NCBI GenBank assembly: GCA_019119495.1
Contig: DWWX01000003.1
Location: 62,001 to 126,000, forward strand
DNA: 64,000 nt
Reading direction: 5' to 3'
Source: Candidatus Gemmiger stercorigallinarum
GTDB lineage: Bacteria; Bacillota; Clostridia; Oscillospirales; Ruminococcaceae
Part shown: positions 1-7,715 of the stretch, in pieces
How positions within the stretch are numbered: the first letter of the stretch is position 1
Layout: every line of letters starts with the position of its first letter
Made by a program: the position numbers and the translations under genes
The notes under the pieces: model-generated
What the model was told of the DNA's origin: nothing
Seen by the model: the letters and a program-made list of their open reading frames with translations, nothing else
Database searches by the model: none

Positions 1-168
1 TTTGTGCACGGACGCGTCCAGGGCGAGTTTACCGCCATCCTGCTGGGCGGCGGCGATTCCACCAGCGTGGAGTGCACCATGCAGGTCAAGGGGCTGGGGC
101 TGTTTGCCAAGCCCAAAAAGCTGCTGGAGGAGCGCATGCAGATGCTGGCCGGCGTGCTGGGCGCCTGA
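1..168 (+). CDS. C-terminal end of an unrecognised protein (truncated by window edge)
   Basis: Frame 1 is open from the first base and ends at a TGA at 166-168, giving 55 residues of a C-terminus. It alternates hydrophobic and polar residues (FTAILLGGG, VECTMQVKGLGLF) and then forms a charged helix (KPKKLLEERMQMLAGVL). A few beta strands followed by one closing helix is how SRPBCC/START-like domains end, but that resemblance is weak and I do not assign a family. A strong terminator follows 18 bases later, so this is the last gene of its transcript. Confidence 0.6.
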   Translation, partial: FVHGRVQGEFTAILLGGGDSTSVECTMQVKGLGLFAKPKKLLEERMQMLAGVLGA

Positions 169-186
169 AAAAGTATTCCGGCAAAG

Positions 187-237
187 GCATCCCCGCCGGG
201 GCGCGGCTTTCTGCCCGCCCGGCGGGGATGCTTTTTT
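187..237 (+). terminator. Rho-independent terminator after the partial first gene
   Basis: A perfect 14-bp stem (GCATCCCCGCCGGG at 187-200 with its complement at 218-231) is followed directly by six T residues at 232-237. Confidence 0.9.
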
Positions 238-248
238 GCCGGCTGCCC

Positions 249-277
249 GCATACGCCGCCGCCCGGCCGCATACCTT
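249..277 (+). promoter_or_regulatory. Candidate sigma-E-type promoter for the spoIVFAB-like pair
   Basis: GCATACG at 249-255, a 14-base gap, then CATACCTT at 270-277. The Bacillus sigma-E consensus is roughly an ATA-containing -35 and a CATACAnT -10 about 14 bases apart, so the -10 matches 7 of 8 positions. It lies 49 bases before the start codon. The spoIVF operon is sigma-E dependent in B. subtilis, which fits. The motif is short, so chance occurrence is possible. Confidence 0.4.
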
Positions 278-325
278 TGACTGTGCGGACAACGCGGGTA
301 CCCCCGCGGGAAGGAGGCAGGCGGC

Positions 326-1156
326 ATGTGGGAGGATGCGACCCCCAAACCGGTACCGGACGCCGGCGACGCGGCGGAGACCGGCCGCCCTGCCGGCGGG
401 CGCCCGGCGCGGGAAAAAGCCGGCGAAAACTATGTGCTGTGGGCGCAGATCATCCTGGTGGCGCTGGCGCTGGCCGGGGTGTTTGCGGCCCGGCAGCTGG
501 GCCTGCCGGCGTACGCCGCGCTGCGCACCGCCTTCCGCCAGGCAATGCAGGAGCAGGGCGTGGACGCCTTTGGCGATGAGCGGGAGCTGGTGCGGTTTAT
601 CCAGACGGGGCTGGCGGACCTGGAACAGGCCGCGGCCCAGGCGGCGGTCCGCCTGGCGGACGGCGCCGCCACGGCCGAAAGCGCCCGCGCCGCCCACGGG
701 CAGCCGGCCCGCGCCGCGCCCGCCGGCGCCAGCACCGAAAGCTACCAGCCCGCCTTTGCGCTGGCCCTGCCGCTGCCGGCGGGCTTTGCCCCCACCTCCG
801 GCTACGGCTGGCGGGACGACCCCCTTACCGCCGACGGCAGCGAGGACTTCCACCTGGGGGCGGACCTGGCCGCCGCCGAGGGCACCCCGGTCTATGCGGC
901 CGCCGACGGCGTGGTGCGCTGGTCCGGCCTGGGGCAAAGCTACGGCAACTACCTGCGCATCCTGCATGCGGACGGCGACGAGACGCTGTACGCCCACATG
1001 CAGTATCTGTTTGTTCATCCGGGGCAGCAGGTCCGCCAGGGGCAGGTGATCGGCACGGTGGGCCAGACCGGAGACGTCACCGGCCCCCACCTGCATTTCG
1101 AGCTGCTGCACGAGGGCATCCGCTATGACCCCGCGGCCGCGCTGGGCCTTGGCTAG
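326..1156 (+). CDS. M23-family (LytM) membrane protein, SpoIVFA-like
   Basis: A 276-residue protein with a strong RBS (AAGGAGG at 311-317) 8 bases before ATG. It has a charged Pro/Ala-rich N-terminus, one membrane segment (about residues 36-56), an Ala-rich linker, and a C-terminal M23/LytM domain from about residue 150. The zinc-ligand motifs appear intact: HLGAD (H-x-G-x-D) and HLHFEL (H-x-H). Intact ligands suggest an active peptidase fold, whereas B. subtilis SpoIVFA is degenerate. The next gene is an M50 membrane protease and the two overlap, which is the spoIVFA-spoIVFB arrangement, where SpoIVFA holds the pro-sigma-K protease in the outer forespore membrane. A general cell-wall M23 endopeptidase is the alternative; the role rests on context. 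Confidence 0.75.
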   Translation: MWEDATPKPVPDAGDAAETGRPAGGRPAREKAGENYVLWAQIILVALALAGVFAARQLGLPAYAALRTAFRQAMQEQGVDAFGDERELVRFIQTGLADLEQAAAQAAVRLADGAATAESARAAHGQPARAAPAGASTESYQPAFALALPLPAGFAPTSGYGWRDDPLTADGSEDFHLGADLAAAEGTPVYAAADGVVRWSGLGQSYGNYLRILHADGDETLYAHMQYLFVHPGQQVRQGQVIGTVGQTGDVTGPHLHFELLHEGIRYDPAAALGLG

Positions 1157-1598
1157 GCGGCTGCGGCTGCGGTCGCCCTGCCTGGTGCTGTTTGCCGGCA
1201 CGCTGGCCCTGCTGGCGGACACCACCGGCGTGCTGCGCATCGGCATCCTGTGCGCGCTGTTGCACGAGTGCGGCCACATTGCGGTGTTCTGCCTGCTGCT
1301 GCGCCGGCCCCCGGTGCTGGAAGTTTCGCTGGCGGGGGTCTGCCTTTCCATGCGGAGCGTTATGCTGCCGCCGGGGCACATGCTGGCCCTGGCTGCCGCG
1401 GGGCCGGCGGTCAACCTGCTGCTGGCCGCCGGCATGCTGGCCTGGATGGACGGGCCGGGGCAGTACGGCTATTTCGGCATGTGGTTCGCCGCCACCCATC
1501 TGCTGGTGGGCGGCTTCAACCTGCTGCCGCTGCCGGGGCTGGACGGCTGGCAGATCGCCGCCAGCCTGCGCGCGCTGGCCGGCCGCCGCAGACCGTGA
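1125..1598 (+). CDS. M50-family membrane metalloprotease, SpoIVFB-like
   Basis: A 157-residue, very hydrophobic protein. HECGH (in LLHECGHIAVF) is the HExxH zinc motif of site-2 proteases, and NLLPLPGLDG near the C-terminus is the second M50 signature carrying the third ligand, Asp. The protein is short and lacks the CBS domain of B. subtilis SpoIVFB. The longest start is ATG 1125, which overlaps the M23 gene by 32 bases; TTG 1149 would leave an 8-base overlap. No good Shine-Dalgarno precedes either, so translation is probably coupled. In Bacillus the homologue cleaves pro-sigma-K; here the substrate is inferred only from the family and the M23 partner. Confidence 0.75.
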   Translation: MTPRPRWALARRLRLRSPCLVLFAGTLALLADTTGVLRIGILCALLHECGHIAVFCLLLRRPPVLEVSLAGVCLSMRSVMLPPGHMLALAAAGPAVNLLLAAGMLAWMDGPGQYGYFGMWFAATHLLVGGFNLLPLPGLDGWQIAASLRALAGRRRP

Positions 1599-1625
1599 CG
1601 CCGGTACCATATAAAATAAGAAAAT

Positions 1626-1697
1626 AAAAACCGCGGAAACGCCCGCCGGGGCAGGGGAGAGGCTCCCTCTGCGCCCGGCGGGCGTTTTGCGGTTTTT
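1626..1697. terminator. Bidirectional terminator between convergent genes
   Basis: Two stacked arms: AAAAACCGC (1626-1634) with GCGGTTTTT (1689-1697), and AAACGCCCGCCGGG (1637-1650) with its complement at 1674-1687. A run of A on one side and T on the other lets it serve both the M50 gene and the minus-strand synthase. Confidence 0.9.
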
Positions 1698-1704
1698 GAT
1701 AGGG

Positions 1705-2598
1705 TCATTCGTAAGTGCGGCGCCCGGCAAACACACACAGCGGCCGTCTGGACTTGCCGGCGTTCATCAGCTGCACGGCGGCGGCCAGCGTGGCGCCGGC
1801 GCTGGTGCAGGCGGGCACGCCGTCAAAAAACAGCACCTCCCGCGCGGCGCGCTCGGCGTCGGCGGTGGAGACGGTCAGCACCGTATCCACCACGTAGGGG
1901 TTGTAGTTTTCCGGCACAAAGCCGGGGCCGATGCCCGCAATGCCGTGGTGGCCGACCATGCCGCCGCTGATGGCCGCGCACTCGCTGGGTTCCACCGCCA
2001 CGATGCGCACCATGCTGTTCCAGGCTTTCAGATACTCGGCCACGCCGGTGATGGTGCCGCCGCTGCCCACGCCAATGACCACCGCGTCGATGCTGTCGCC
2101 GGCGGCTTTCAAGATCTGCGGGCCGGTGACGCGGCGGTGGTATTCGGGGTTGTCGTCGTTGGCAAAGTAGTTGGTAAAATAGCCGTTGTACCGCGCGGCG
2201 GTGTCGGCGGCCACCCGGTCCAGCGCCTTGCGCCCGCCGCTGCTGCACACGACGATGCGCGCGCCCAGGCTTTGCAGATGCTGCCGCCGGCTGACCGGCA
2301 GCGCCTGGGGCACCACCAGGATGCAGGGATGCCCCGTCGTCGCGCAGGAGACCGCCAGCGCCGCGCCAAAGCTGCCGGAGCTGGCTTCCACCACCGGCAT
2401 GCCGGGGCGCAGGGTGCCGCGCTCAGTGGCAAGGGCCAGCATCGTCTCGGCCACGCCGTCCTTGCAGGTGCCGGTGGCGCCGCCAAAGTCCAGATACGCC
2501 GCAATGCTGGCCTGCAGGCCGTGCCGGCCTGAAAAGCCCGACAGTTCCACCACCGGGCACTTGTATACATCCTGATAGTAGCTTTGCAGGATCCCCAC
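1705..2598 (-). CDS. PLP-dependent cysteine synthase-like enzyme
   Basis: A 297-residue fold-type II PLP enzyme of the CysK/cystathionine beta-synthase family. The PLP lysine lies in GATGTCKDGVAE (about residue 46), the phosphate/substrate loop is ASSGSFGAALA, the glycine-rich loop is GVGSGGTITGVAEYLK, and GIAGIGPGFVPE matches the family's C-terminal GIGAGFIP motif. Each motif departs from canonical CysK (SSGSFG for TSGNTG, GVGSGG for GTGTGG), so a substrate other than O-acetylserine is possible. The frame is open further upstream, but a TATAAT at 2660-2665 falls inside that extension. I therefore chose GTG 2598, preceded by GAAAGGTGG at a suitable distance and giving the usual family length. 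Confidence 0.8.
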   Translation of the reverse strand: MGILQSYYQDVYKCPVVELSGFSGRHGLQASIAAYLDFGGATGTCKDGVAETMLALATERGTLRPGMPVVEASSGSFGAALAVSCATTGHPCILVVPQALPVSRRQHLQSLGARIVVCSSGGRKALDRVAADTAARYNGYFTNYFANDDNPEYHRRVTGPQILKAAGDSIDAVVIGVGSGGTITGVAEYLKAWNSMVRIVAVEPSECAAISGGMVGHHGIAGIGPGFVPENYNPYVVDTVLTVSTADAERAAREVLFFDGVPACTSAGATLAAAVQLMNAGKSRRPLCVFAGRRTYE

Positions 2599-2659
2599 AA
2601 ACGCCGACCACCTTTCGCCAAAACTGCATCCACCCTGCCCGCAGGCCGGGACAGTACCT

Positions 2660-2690
2660 ATTATAACATACTTGACGGTGCTTGTGGCAA
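2660..2690 (-). promoter_or_regulatory. Promoter of the cysteine synthase-like gene
   Basis: Read on the minus strand: TTGCCA (2690-2685), 19 bases, TATAAT (2665-2660). The -10 is perfect and the spacing slightly long. It sits about 60 bases upstream of the chosen GTG start. Confidence 0.6.
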
Positions 2691-2740
2691 GTTTCGGCAC
2701 AGTTTTTCAAAAAAGCTGCGCGGCTGGCAGGCAAAACTAC

Positions 2741-2769
2741 TTGACACCCGCCCGTCCCTCTGCTATAAT
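2741..2769 (+). promoter_or_regulatory. Consensus sigma-A promoter of the ylxM-ffh operon
   Basis: TTGACA at 2741-2746, exactly 17 bases, TATAAT at 2764-2769. Both hexamers and the spacing are perfect, as expected for a highly expressed translation/secretion operon. Confidence 0.92.
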
Positions 2770-2841
2770 GGCCAACTGTGAGACTGTAAAGAAAACCACT
2801 TTACACAAATCACATCCACGACCGGCACAGGAGGCGGGAAT

Positions 2842-3240
2842 TTGGCACAGAACCCCAAGGATCTGGAATACTCCATCCTGCTGGACCACTACGGCCCCGT
2901 GCTGACCCAGCGCCAGCGCGACATCCTGACCGAGTATTACGACGAGGATCTGTCCCTGTCTGAGATCGCCGAAAATTTCGGCATCACCCGCCAGGGCGTG
3001 CGGGACGCCATCAAGCATGGCGAGGCCACCCTGCGCCAGATGGAGGACAAGATCGGCAACGCCCGCCGCCATCAGGCCATGCTGGCCGATCTGGAACGGC
3101 TGGAGCAGCTGATCCACGACATCCGCTGCCGGAACACCGGCCTGTACAGCCCGGTGCCCGGCATTACCCGCAGCACCGACGAGATGCTCGCCATCGTGCA
3201 GCGCCTGATCTCCCAGGAGGAACCGCCCAATGGCATTTGA
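2842..3240 (+). CDS. ylxM: YlxM/p13-like helix-turn-helix protein, SRP-associated
   Basis: A 132-residue protein. Its first half is a helix-turn-helix resembling sigma region 4 (LTQRQRDILTEYY, LSLSEIAENFGITRQGVRDA). YlxM proteins are encoded just before ffh in Firmicutes and in streptococci modulate the signal recognition particle. It starts with TTG, fixed by AGGAGG at 2829-2834 and by the absence of a better start. It overlaps ffh by 11 bases, so the two are translationally coupled. Direct regulation of transcription is not implied by the family. Confidence 0.88.
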   Translation: MAQNPKDLEYSILLDHYGPVLTQRQRDILTEYYDEDLSLSEIAENFGITRQGVRDAIKHGEATLRQMEDKIGNARRHQAMLADLERLEQLIHDIRCRNTGLYSPVPGITRSTDEMLAIVQRLISQEEPPNGI

Positions 3241-4573
3241 ATCTTTGACAGAGCGCCTTTCCGGCGTATTCAAAAAGCTGCGCGGCAAGGGCAAGCTGGG
3301 CGAAGCCGACATCAAGGCCGCTATGCGCGAGGTCCGCATGGCCCTGCTGGAAGCCGACGTCAACTATAAAGTGGCCAAGGACTTCTGCAATCAGGTGTCC
3401 CAGCGCGCCATGGGCCAGGAGGTCATGGAAAGCCTGACCCCTGCCCAGCAGGTGGTCAAGATCGTCAACGAGGAACTGACCCGCCTGATGGGCGGCGAGG
3501 AACCGCAGCAGCTGCACATCAAAAACAAGGGCCAGACAGTTTTGATGATGTGCGGCCTGCAGGGCAACGGCAAGACCACCCACGCGGCCAAGCTGGGCAA
3601 GTATTACAAAAAGCTGGGCCGCCGCCCCATGCTGGTGGCCTGCGACATCTACCGCCCCGCAGCCATCGACCAGCTGCGCATCGTGGGCGAGCAGGCCGGC
3701 GTCCCCGTCTTTGAGATGGGCACCGAAAAGCCGGAACTCATCGCCCAGAAGGCGATGGCCTACGCCCGCGACCACGGCAACGACATCGTCATTCTGGACA
3801 CCGCCGGCCGCCTGCAGATCGACGACGCGCTGATGGACGAGCTGGTGCGCATCAAGCAGGCCGTCCAGGTGGACGACACGCTGCTGGTGGTGGACGCCAT
3901 GGCCGGCCAGGAGGCCGTCAACGTGGCGCAGACCTTCAGCGACAAGATCGGCATCGACGGCGTCATCCTGACCAAGACCGACGGCGACACCCGCGGCGGC
4001 GCGGCGCTCTCGGTGCTGGCGGTCACCGGCAAGCCCATCTACTTCCAGGGCATCGGCGAAAAGCTGGACGACCTGGAGCCCTTCTATCCCGCCCGCATGG
4101 CCGGCCGCATCCTGGGCATGGGCGACGTGCTCTCTCTGATCGAGAAAGCGCAGGCCGCCCAGGACGACAAGGAGGCCGAGGAGACCGCCCGGCGGATGAT
4201 GGCCAACAAGTTCGACATGAACGACATGCTGGCCCAGTTCCAGCAGATTAAAAAGATGGGCGGCGCTTCGGCGCTGCTGTCCATGCTGCCCGGCGGCGCC
4301 AAGATCGACGCCGACCAGCTGGACGAGAAAGCCCTGCCCCATATCGAGGCGATCATCTACTCGATGACGCCGGAGGAGCGGGCCAAGCCCTCCATCATCA
4401 ACCCCAAGCGCAAGCGCCGCATCGCCGCCGGCAGCGGCCGCACGGTGGAGGAAGTCAACAAGCTGCTGCGCCAGTACGAGATGATGCAGAAGATGATGAA
4501 GCAGGCCAAGCGCAACCCCAAAGGCTTTATGCGCCGCATGGGCAATATCCCCGGCCTGCGCGGGATGCGGTGA
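3230..4573 (+). CDS. ffh: Signal recognition particle GTPase Ffh
   Basis: A 447-residue protein, the normal length. It has the N domain, the G domain with P-loop GLQGNGKTT (about residue 105), DTAGRLQ, TKTDGDTRGGAALS and the closing GMGDVLSLIEKAQ, then the methionine-rich M domain (MNDMLAQFQQIKKMG to RNPKGFMRRMGNIPGLRGMR) that binds SRP RNA and signal peptides. Ffh with 4.5S/scRNA delivers nascent membrane and secreted proteins to FtsY and SecYEG. It lies inside the ylxM-ffh-rpsP-khpA-rimM-trmD operon. Confidence 0.97.
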   Translation: MAFESLTERLSGVFKKLRGKGKLGEADIKAAMREVRMALLEADVNYKVAKDFCNQVSQRAMGQEVMESLTPAQQVVKIVNEELTRLMGGEEPQQLHIKNKGQTVLMMCGLQGNGKTTHAAKLGKYYKKLGRRPMLVACDIYRPAAIDQLRIVGEQAGVPVFEMGTEKPELIAQKAMAYARDHGNDIVILDTAGRLQIDDALMDELVRIKQAVQVDDTLLVVDAMAGQEAVNVAQTFSDKIGIDGVILTKTDGDTRGGAALSVLAVTGKPIYFQGIGEKLDDLEPFYPARMAGRILGMGDVLSLIEKAQAAQDDKEAEETARRMMANKFDMNDMLAQFQQIKKMGGASALLSMLPGGAKIDADQLDEKALPHIEAIIYSMTPEERAKPSIINPKRKRRIAAGSGRTVEEVNKLLRQYEMMQKMMKQAKRNPKGFMRRMGNIPGLRGMR

Positions 4574-4702
4574 ACGCCCGCTGACGCGGCGGAGCCGCAG
4601 ATGAAACATCGGTATTCCCCTTATGGCTTTTCGGCCCAAAGGGTGATATATACAAAACGGCACCCCAACAAGGGCCGAACAAAAATTTGGAGGAAAGTAA
4701 CC

Positions 4703-4942
4703 ATGGTCAAGATCCGTCTGCGCCGCATGGGCGCCAAGAAAGCCCCCTTCTACCGCGTTGTCGTTGCCGACAGCCGCTTTGCCCGCGATGGCCGCTTCAT
4801 TGAGGAGATCGGCTACTACGACCCCACCAAGGAGCCCTCTGTCATCCAGATCGACGCCGACAAGGCAAAGCAGTGGCTGGCCAACGGCGCCCAGCCCACC
4901 GACACCGTCCGCGTGCTGCTGAAGAAGTCCGAGATCCTGTAA
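4703..4942 (+). CDS. rpsP: 30S ribosomal protein S16
   Basis: A 79-residue protein starting [21 protein letters not shown], the S16 signature. The frame is open for another 34 codons upstream, but the Shine-Dalgarno GGAGGAAAG just before ATG 4703 and the normal length of S16 (about 80) fix the start here. It is separated from ffh by 129 bases with no obvious terminator. Confidence 0.97.
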   Translation: MVKIRLRRMGAKKAPFYRVVVADSRFARDGRFIEEIGYYDPTKEPSVIQIDADKAKQWLANGAQPTDTVRVLLKKSEIL

Positions 4943-4960
4943 CCAGAACGGAGGCGCACC

Positions 4961-5194
4961 ATGCAGGAACTGCTGATTGCTGTTGCCCGCGGCCTTGTGG
5001 AGAACAAGGACGCGGTGCAGGTCACAGTCGACCCTGTGCGCGAGGATGGCACCGTCGTCTACCACCTGGTGGTGGCCGAGGACGACATGGGCCGTGTGAT
5101 CGGCAAACAGGGCCGCATCGCCAAGGCGATCCGTGTTGTGATGCGGGCCGCCGCCGTCCGCCACGGCGAAAAGATCGTGGTGGAGATCGGCTGA
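4961..5194 (+). CDS. khpA: KH-domain RNA-binding protein KhpA (YlqC)
   Basis: A 77-residue single type II KH domain. The GxxG loop that contacts RNA is clear in DMGRVIGKQGRIAKAIRVVM. KhpA with KhpB/Jag affects small RNAs and division in Gram-positive bacteria, and the gene usually lies between rpsP and rimM as here. RBS GGAGG precedes ATG by 7 bases. A terminator follows, so part of the transcripts may stop after khpA. Confidence 0.93.
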   Translation: MQELLIAVARGLVENKDAVQVTVDPVREDGTVVYHLVVAEDDMGRVIGKQGRIAKAIRVVMRAAAVRHGEKIVVEIG

Positions 5195-5210
5195 CAAGCC
5201 AAAACAGCTG

Positions 5211-5248
5211 GCACCCCGCTGCCGTTCAACGGTGCGGGGTGCTTTTTT
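5211..5248 (+). terminator. Intra-operon terminator/attenuator between khpA and rimM
   Basis: GCACCCCGC (5211-5219) pairs with GCGGGGTGC (5234-5242) and six T follow. No new promoter is obvious before rimM 23 bases later, so it probably lowers expression of rimM-trmD relative to rpsP. Confidence 0.85.
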
Positions 5249-5270
5249 GCACACAACAAAGGAGAACGCC

Positions 5271-5801
5271 ATGCAAACCTATCTGCCCGCCTGCAAGATC
5301 GTCACCACCCACGGCGTCCGCGGCGAGATGAAAGCCCTGCCCCTGTGCGACGGCGCCGCGTTTTTGTCCGGCTTCAAAACGCTGTATGCCTCCGCCGACG
5401 GCGCCGGCCCCCGCAGACTGCTGGGGGTGCGCGCCCAGGGCAATATGCTGCTGGTCCGGCTGGAGGGCGTTGCCGACATGGACGCCGCCCGCGCCATGGT
5501 GGGCCGCACCCTCTACCTGGACAAGGCGGAGGCCAAGCTGCCCCGGGGCCGCTATTTCATCGACGACGTGCTGGGCTGCGCGGTGGTGGACGCCGCCACC
5601 GGCCGGGAGTACGGCACCGTGGCCGAGGTCAGCCGCCCCGCCGCCCAGGATATCTACACCGTGCGGGACGCAGCCGGCGCCGACCACATGATCCCGGTGG
5701 TGCCGGAGTTTGTCCAGACCATCGACATCGAGGCCCGGAAAATTCTGGTGACCCCCATCCCCGGCATGTTCGACCCGCCGGTGAACGGCGACGAGGAGTG
5801 A
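5271..5801 (+). CDS. rimM: 16S rRNA processing protein RimM
   Basis: A 176-residue protein with N-terminal KIVTTHGVRGEMK (the G-x-HG-x-RGE motif of RimM) and a C-terminal PRC-barrel ending MIPVVPEFVQTIDIEARKI. RimM binds S19 and helps mature the 30S head. The frame is open slightly upstream through the terminator T-run, but AAAGGAGA just before ATG 5271 sets the start. It ends 5 bases before trmD. Confidence 0.95.
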   Translation: MQTYLPACKIVTTHGVRGEMKALPLCDGAAFLSGFKTLYASADGAGPRRLLGVRAQGNMLLVRLEGVADMDAARAMVGRTLYLDKAEAKLPRGRYFIDDVLGCAVVDAATGREYGTVAEVSRPAAQDIYTVRDAAGADHMIPVVPEFVQTIDIEARKILVTPIPGMFDPPVNGDEE

Positions 5802-5806
5802 CCCCC

Positions 5807-7054
5807 ATGCGCATTGACATCGTGACGCTGTTCCCGGAACTGTGCGACAGTTTTCTGCACGCCAGCATATTGGGGCGGGCGGCGGCCAAACATCTGTTCG
5901 AGGCCCACTGCCACCAGATCCGGGACTACACCAAAAACAAGCAGAAGCAGACCGACGACTACCCCTACGGCGGCGGCTGCGGCATGGTGCTGTACGCCCA
6001 GCCCATCGCCGACTGCCTGCGGGAGGTCCAGGCCCAGTGCGCCGCCCAGGGACGCGGCAGGCCCCACGTGGTATTTTTGACCGCCGCCGGGAAACCCTAC
6101 AACGAGGACGTCGCCCGCCGCCTGGCAAAATGTGACGCCCTGACGCTGGTCTGCGGCCACTACGAGGGCATCGACCAGCGGGTGATCGACGCCTTTGGCG
6201 ACGAGGAGCTGTCCATCGGCGACTATGTCCTGACCGGCGGCGAGCTGGCCAGCCTGGTGGTGGCCGACAGCGTGCTGCGCCTGCAGCCCGGCGTGCTGGC
6301 CGAGGAAAAGGGCTACCAGGACGAAAGCTACTGGGACGGCCTGCTGGAATACCCCCAGTACACCCGCCCGGAAAACTGGGAGGGCCGCGCGGTGCCCCCG
6401 GTGCTTTTGACCGGCGACCATGACAGGATCGACGCCTGGCGCGCCAAGCAGAGCCACACCCGCACCGCCGCCCGCCGCCCCGACCTGTACGACCGGTGGT
6501 GCCGCACCCACCCGCTGACCCCCGGCCGCTGGAAACGCACCGAGCGCGCCGCTCTTGTCCGCACCGGCGACCAGCTGGACGCCGCCGCGAAAATTTACAG
6601 CGAGAGCTGGCAGCAGTCCCACCGGGAGGTCTGTACGCCGGACTTTTTGGCCGAACACACGCCGGAGGCCATGCGGCAGCGGTTGGAGGCCGACCGCGCC
6701 GCCGGCTGGGCGTTTTACCTGCACAGCACGGCGGGGCAGGCGGACGCCATCGTGGGCGTCTGCCACAAAACCGGCGAGATCGGCAGGCTGTACGTGGCCC
6801 CCGCGGCACAGGGCAGGGGCATCGGCGCAAAGCTGCTGGCCTTTGCCCAAAAAAAGCTGCCGGAGCACGCCCGGACGTTTGTGACGGTGCTGGAGACCAA
6901 CCGCCCCGCCATCGCGCTGTACCTGCGCATGGGCTACCGGGAAGAAGGGGGCGCGCCGGCGGTTTCACCGGATGCACACCAAACTTTCACAAACCGTGTG
7001 CGGGAGCTGAAATTCGTCCGTATACCGCCGGAAAGCGATAAAATGGGCGGCTGA
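5807..7054 (+). CDS. trmD: TrmD (tRNA m1G37 methyltransferase) fused to a C-terminal GNAT acetyltransferase domain
   Basis: A 415-residue protein. Residues 1-230 are a full SPOUT-fold TrmD: MRIDIVTLFPE, YGGGCGMVL, the AdoMet-binding trefoil knot with GHYEGIDQR (117-125) and SIGDYVLTGGE (136-146), and RRPDLYDRW where free TrmD normally nears its end. After a short linker (about 231-248) the same frame runs into a GNAT domain (about 249-405): VRTGDQLDAAAKIYSESW, the acetyl-CoA motif RLYVAPAAQGRGIG (327-340), and ETNRPAIALYLRMGYRE. The normal TrmD length is 240-250. The GNAT target is unknown. There is no stop or new RBS at the junction. rplS, usually next, is absent. Confidence 0.9.
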   Translation: MRIDIVTLFPELCDSFLHASILGRAAAKHLFEAHCHQIRDYTKNKQKQTDDYPYGGGCGMVLYAQPIADCLREVQAQCAAQGRGRPHVVFLTAAGKPYNEDVARRLAKCDALTLVCGHYEGIDQRVIDAFGDEELSIGDYVLTGGELASLVVADSVLRLQPGVLAEEKGYQDESYWDGLLEYPQYTRPENWEGRAVPPVLLTGDHDRIDAWRAKQSHTRTAARRPDLYDRWCRTHPLTPGRWKRTERAALVRTGDQLDAAAKIYSESWQQSHREVCTPDFLAEHTPEAMRQRLEADRAAGWAFYLHSTAGQADAIVGVCHKTGEIGRLYVAPAAQGRGIGAKLLAFAQKKLPEHARTFVTVLETNRPAIALYLRMGYREEGGAPAVSPDAHQTFTNRVRELKFVRIPPESDKMGG

Positions 7055-7145
7055 ACGCCGGTTTTTGGCCGCGGTTTCGGTACTGTTGAACAAGAATGTT
7101 GAAAATTAACTGGTGAACCTGCACAAAGAACGCCGTGAAGGTTTG

Positions 7146-7165
7146 GCAGGATTGCGGAATCCTGC
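7146..7165 (+). other. Small hairpin downstream of trmD, possible weak terminator
   Basis: GCAGGATT (7146-7153) pairs perfectly with AATCCTGC (7158-7165) around a 4-base loop, followed by TAAATTT. The T-tract is poor. It lies between trmD and the next promoter. Confidence 0.4.
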
Positions 7166-7184
7166 TAAATTTGACAAAATCTAC

Positions 7185-7213
7185 TGTACAAAAGGGACAA
7201 AATAGGTTAAAAT
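7185..7213 (+). promoter_or_regulatory. Candidate promoter of ptsH
   Basis: TGTACA (7185-7190), 17 bases, TAAAAT (7208-7213), in an unusually AT-rich stretch. A perfect TTGACA at 7171 has no -10 at standard spacing. The assignment is tentative. Confidence 0.4.
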
Positions 7214-7311
7214 AAAATCAATTCAGGGCGGAATCCACATGTGCAATGCCGCCTGAGGAAGCCCGCGGTGAATACTTGGGCATATTATTTTCGAAATGGG
7301 AGAGAATAACT

Positions 7312-7575
7312 ATGTATGTGAAAGAAGTTACCGTTGAGAATCAGGTTGGTTTGCACGCCCGTCCGGCTACCTTCTTCATCCAGAAGGCGAACGAGTACAA
7401 ATCTTCGATCTGGGTCGAGAAAGAGGAGCGCCGTGTCAACGCCAAGAGCCTTCTGGGCGTGCTGAGCTTGGGCATCGTGGGCGGCACCACCATCCGCATC
7501 ATTGCGGACGGCACCGACGAGCAGGCCGCGGTCGACGGCCTGGTCAAGCTGGTCGAGTCCGGCTTCTCTGAGTGA
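7312..7575 (+). CDS. ptsH: Phosphocarrier protein HPr
   Basis: An 87-residue HPr. GLHARPA places the PEP-dependent phosphorylation site at His15, and NAKSLLGVLSLG places the HPr-kinase site at Ser46, both at the canonical positions. That argues for a true HPr rather than Crh. It carries phosphate from Enzyme I to sugar PTS permeases and, as Ser46-P, helps CcpA in carbon catabolite repression. ATG 7312 follows GGGAGAG; the upstream extension of the frame is not HPr-like. It stands alone, without ptsI, between its own promoter and terminator. Confidence 0.95.
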   Translation: MYVKEVTVENQVGLHARPATFFIQKANEYKSSIWVEKEERRVNAKSLLGVLSLGIVGGTTIRIIADGTDEQAAVDGLVKLVESGFSE

Positions 7576-7604
7576 TCGGTACTTTTTTGAATCATCTTGC
7601 GGCG

Positions 7605-7632
7605 GGCGGGTCAACCACCCGCCGTTTCTTTT
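7605..7632 (+). terminator. Terminator after ptsH
   Basis: GGCGGGT (7605-7611) and ACCCGCC (7617-7623) form a 7-bp stem, followed by the T-rich GTTTCTTTT. Confidence 0.8.
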
Positions 7633-7715
7633 GCCTGCCGCCGGGGCGCGCGGGCCGCCGGCGTTTTTTTGCCTGTCGCGCTTGATTTTCCAGCCCCAAA
7701 AGGAGCCTTTTTTCC

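Noticed and set aside
4601-4702. N-terminal extension of S16
   Set aside because: The upstream codons are not conserved S16 sequence and the strong RBS lies directly before ATG 4703.
7171-7199. Perfect TTGACA at 7171-7176 as the ptsH -35
   Set aside because: At 16-18 bases downstream the sequence reads AGGGACAA, with no -10 element; the weaker pair at 7185/7208 fits better.
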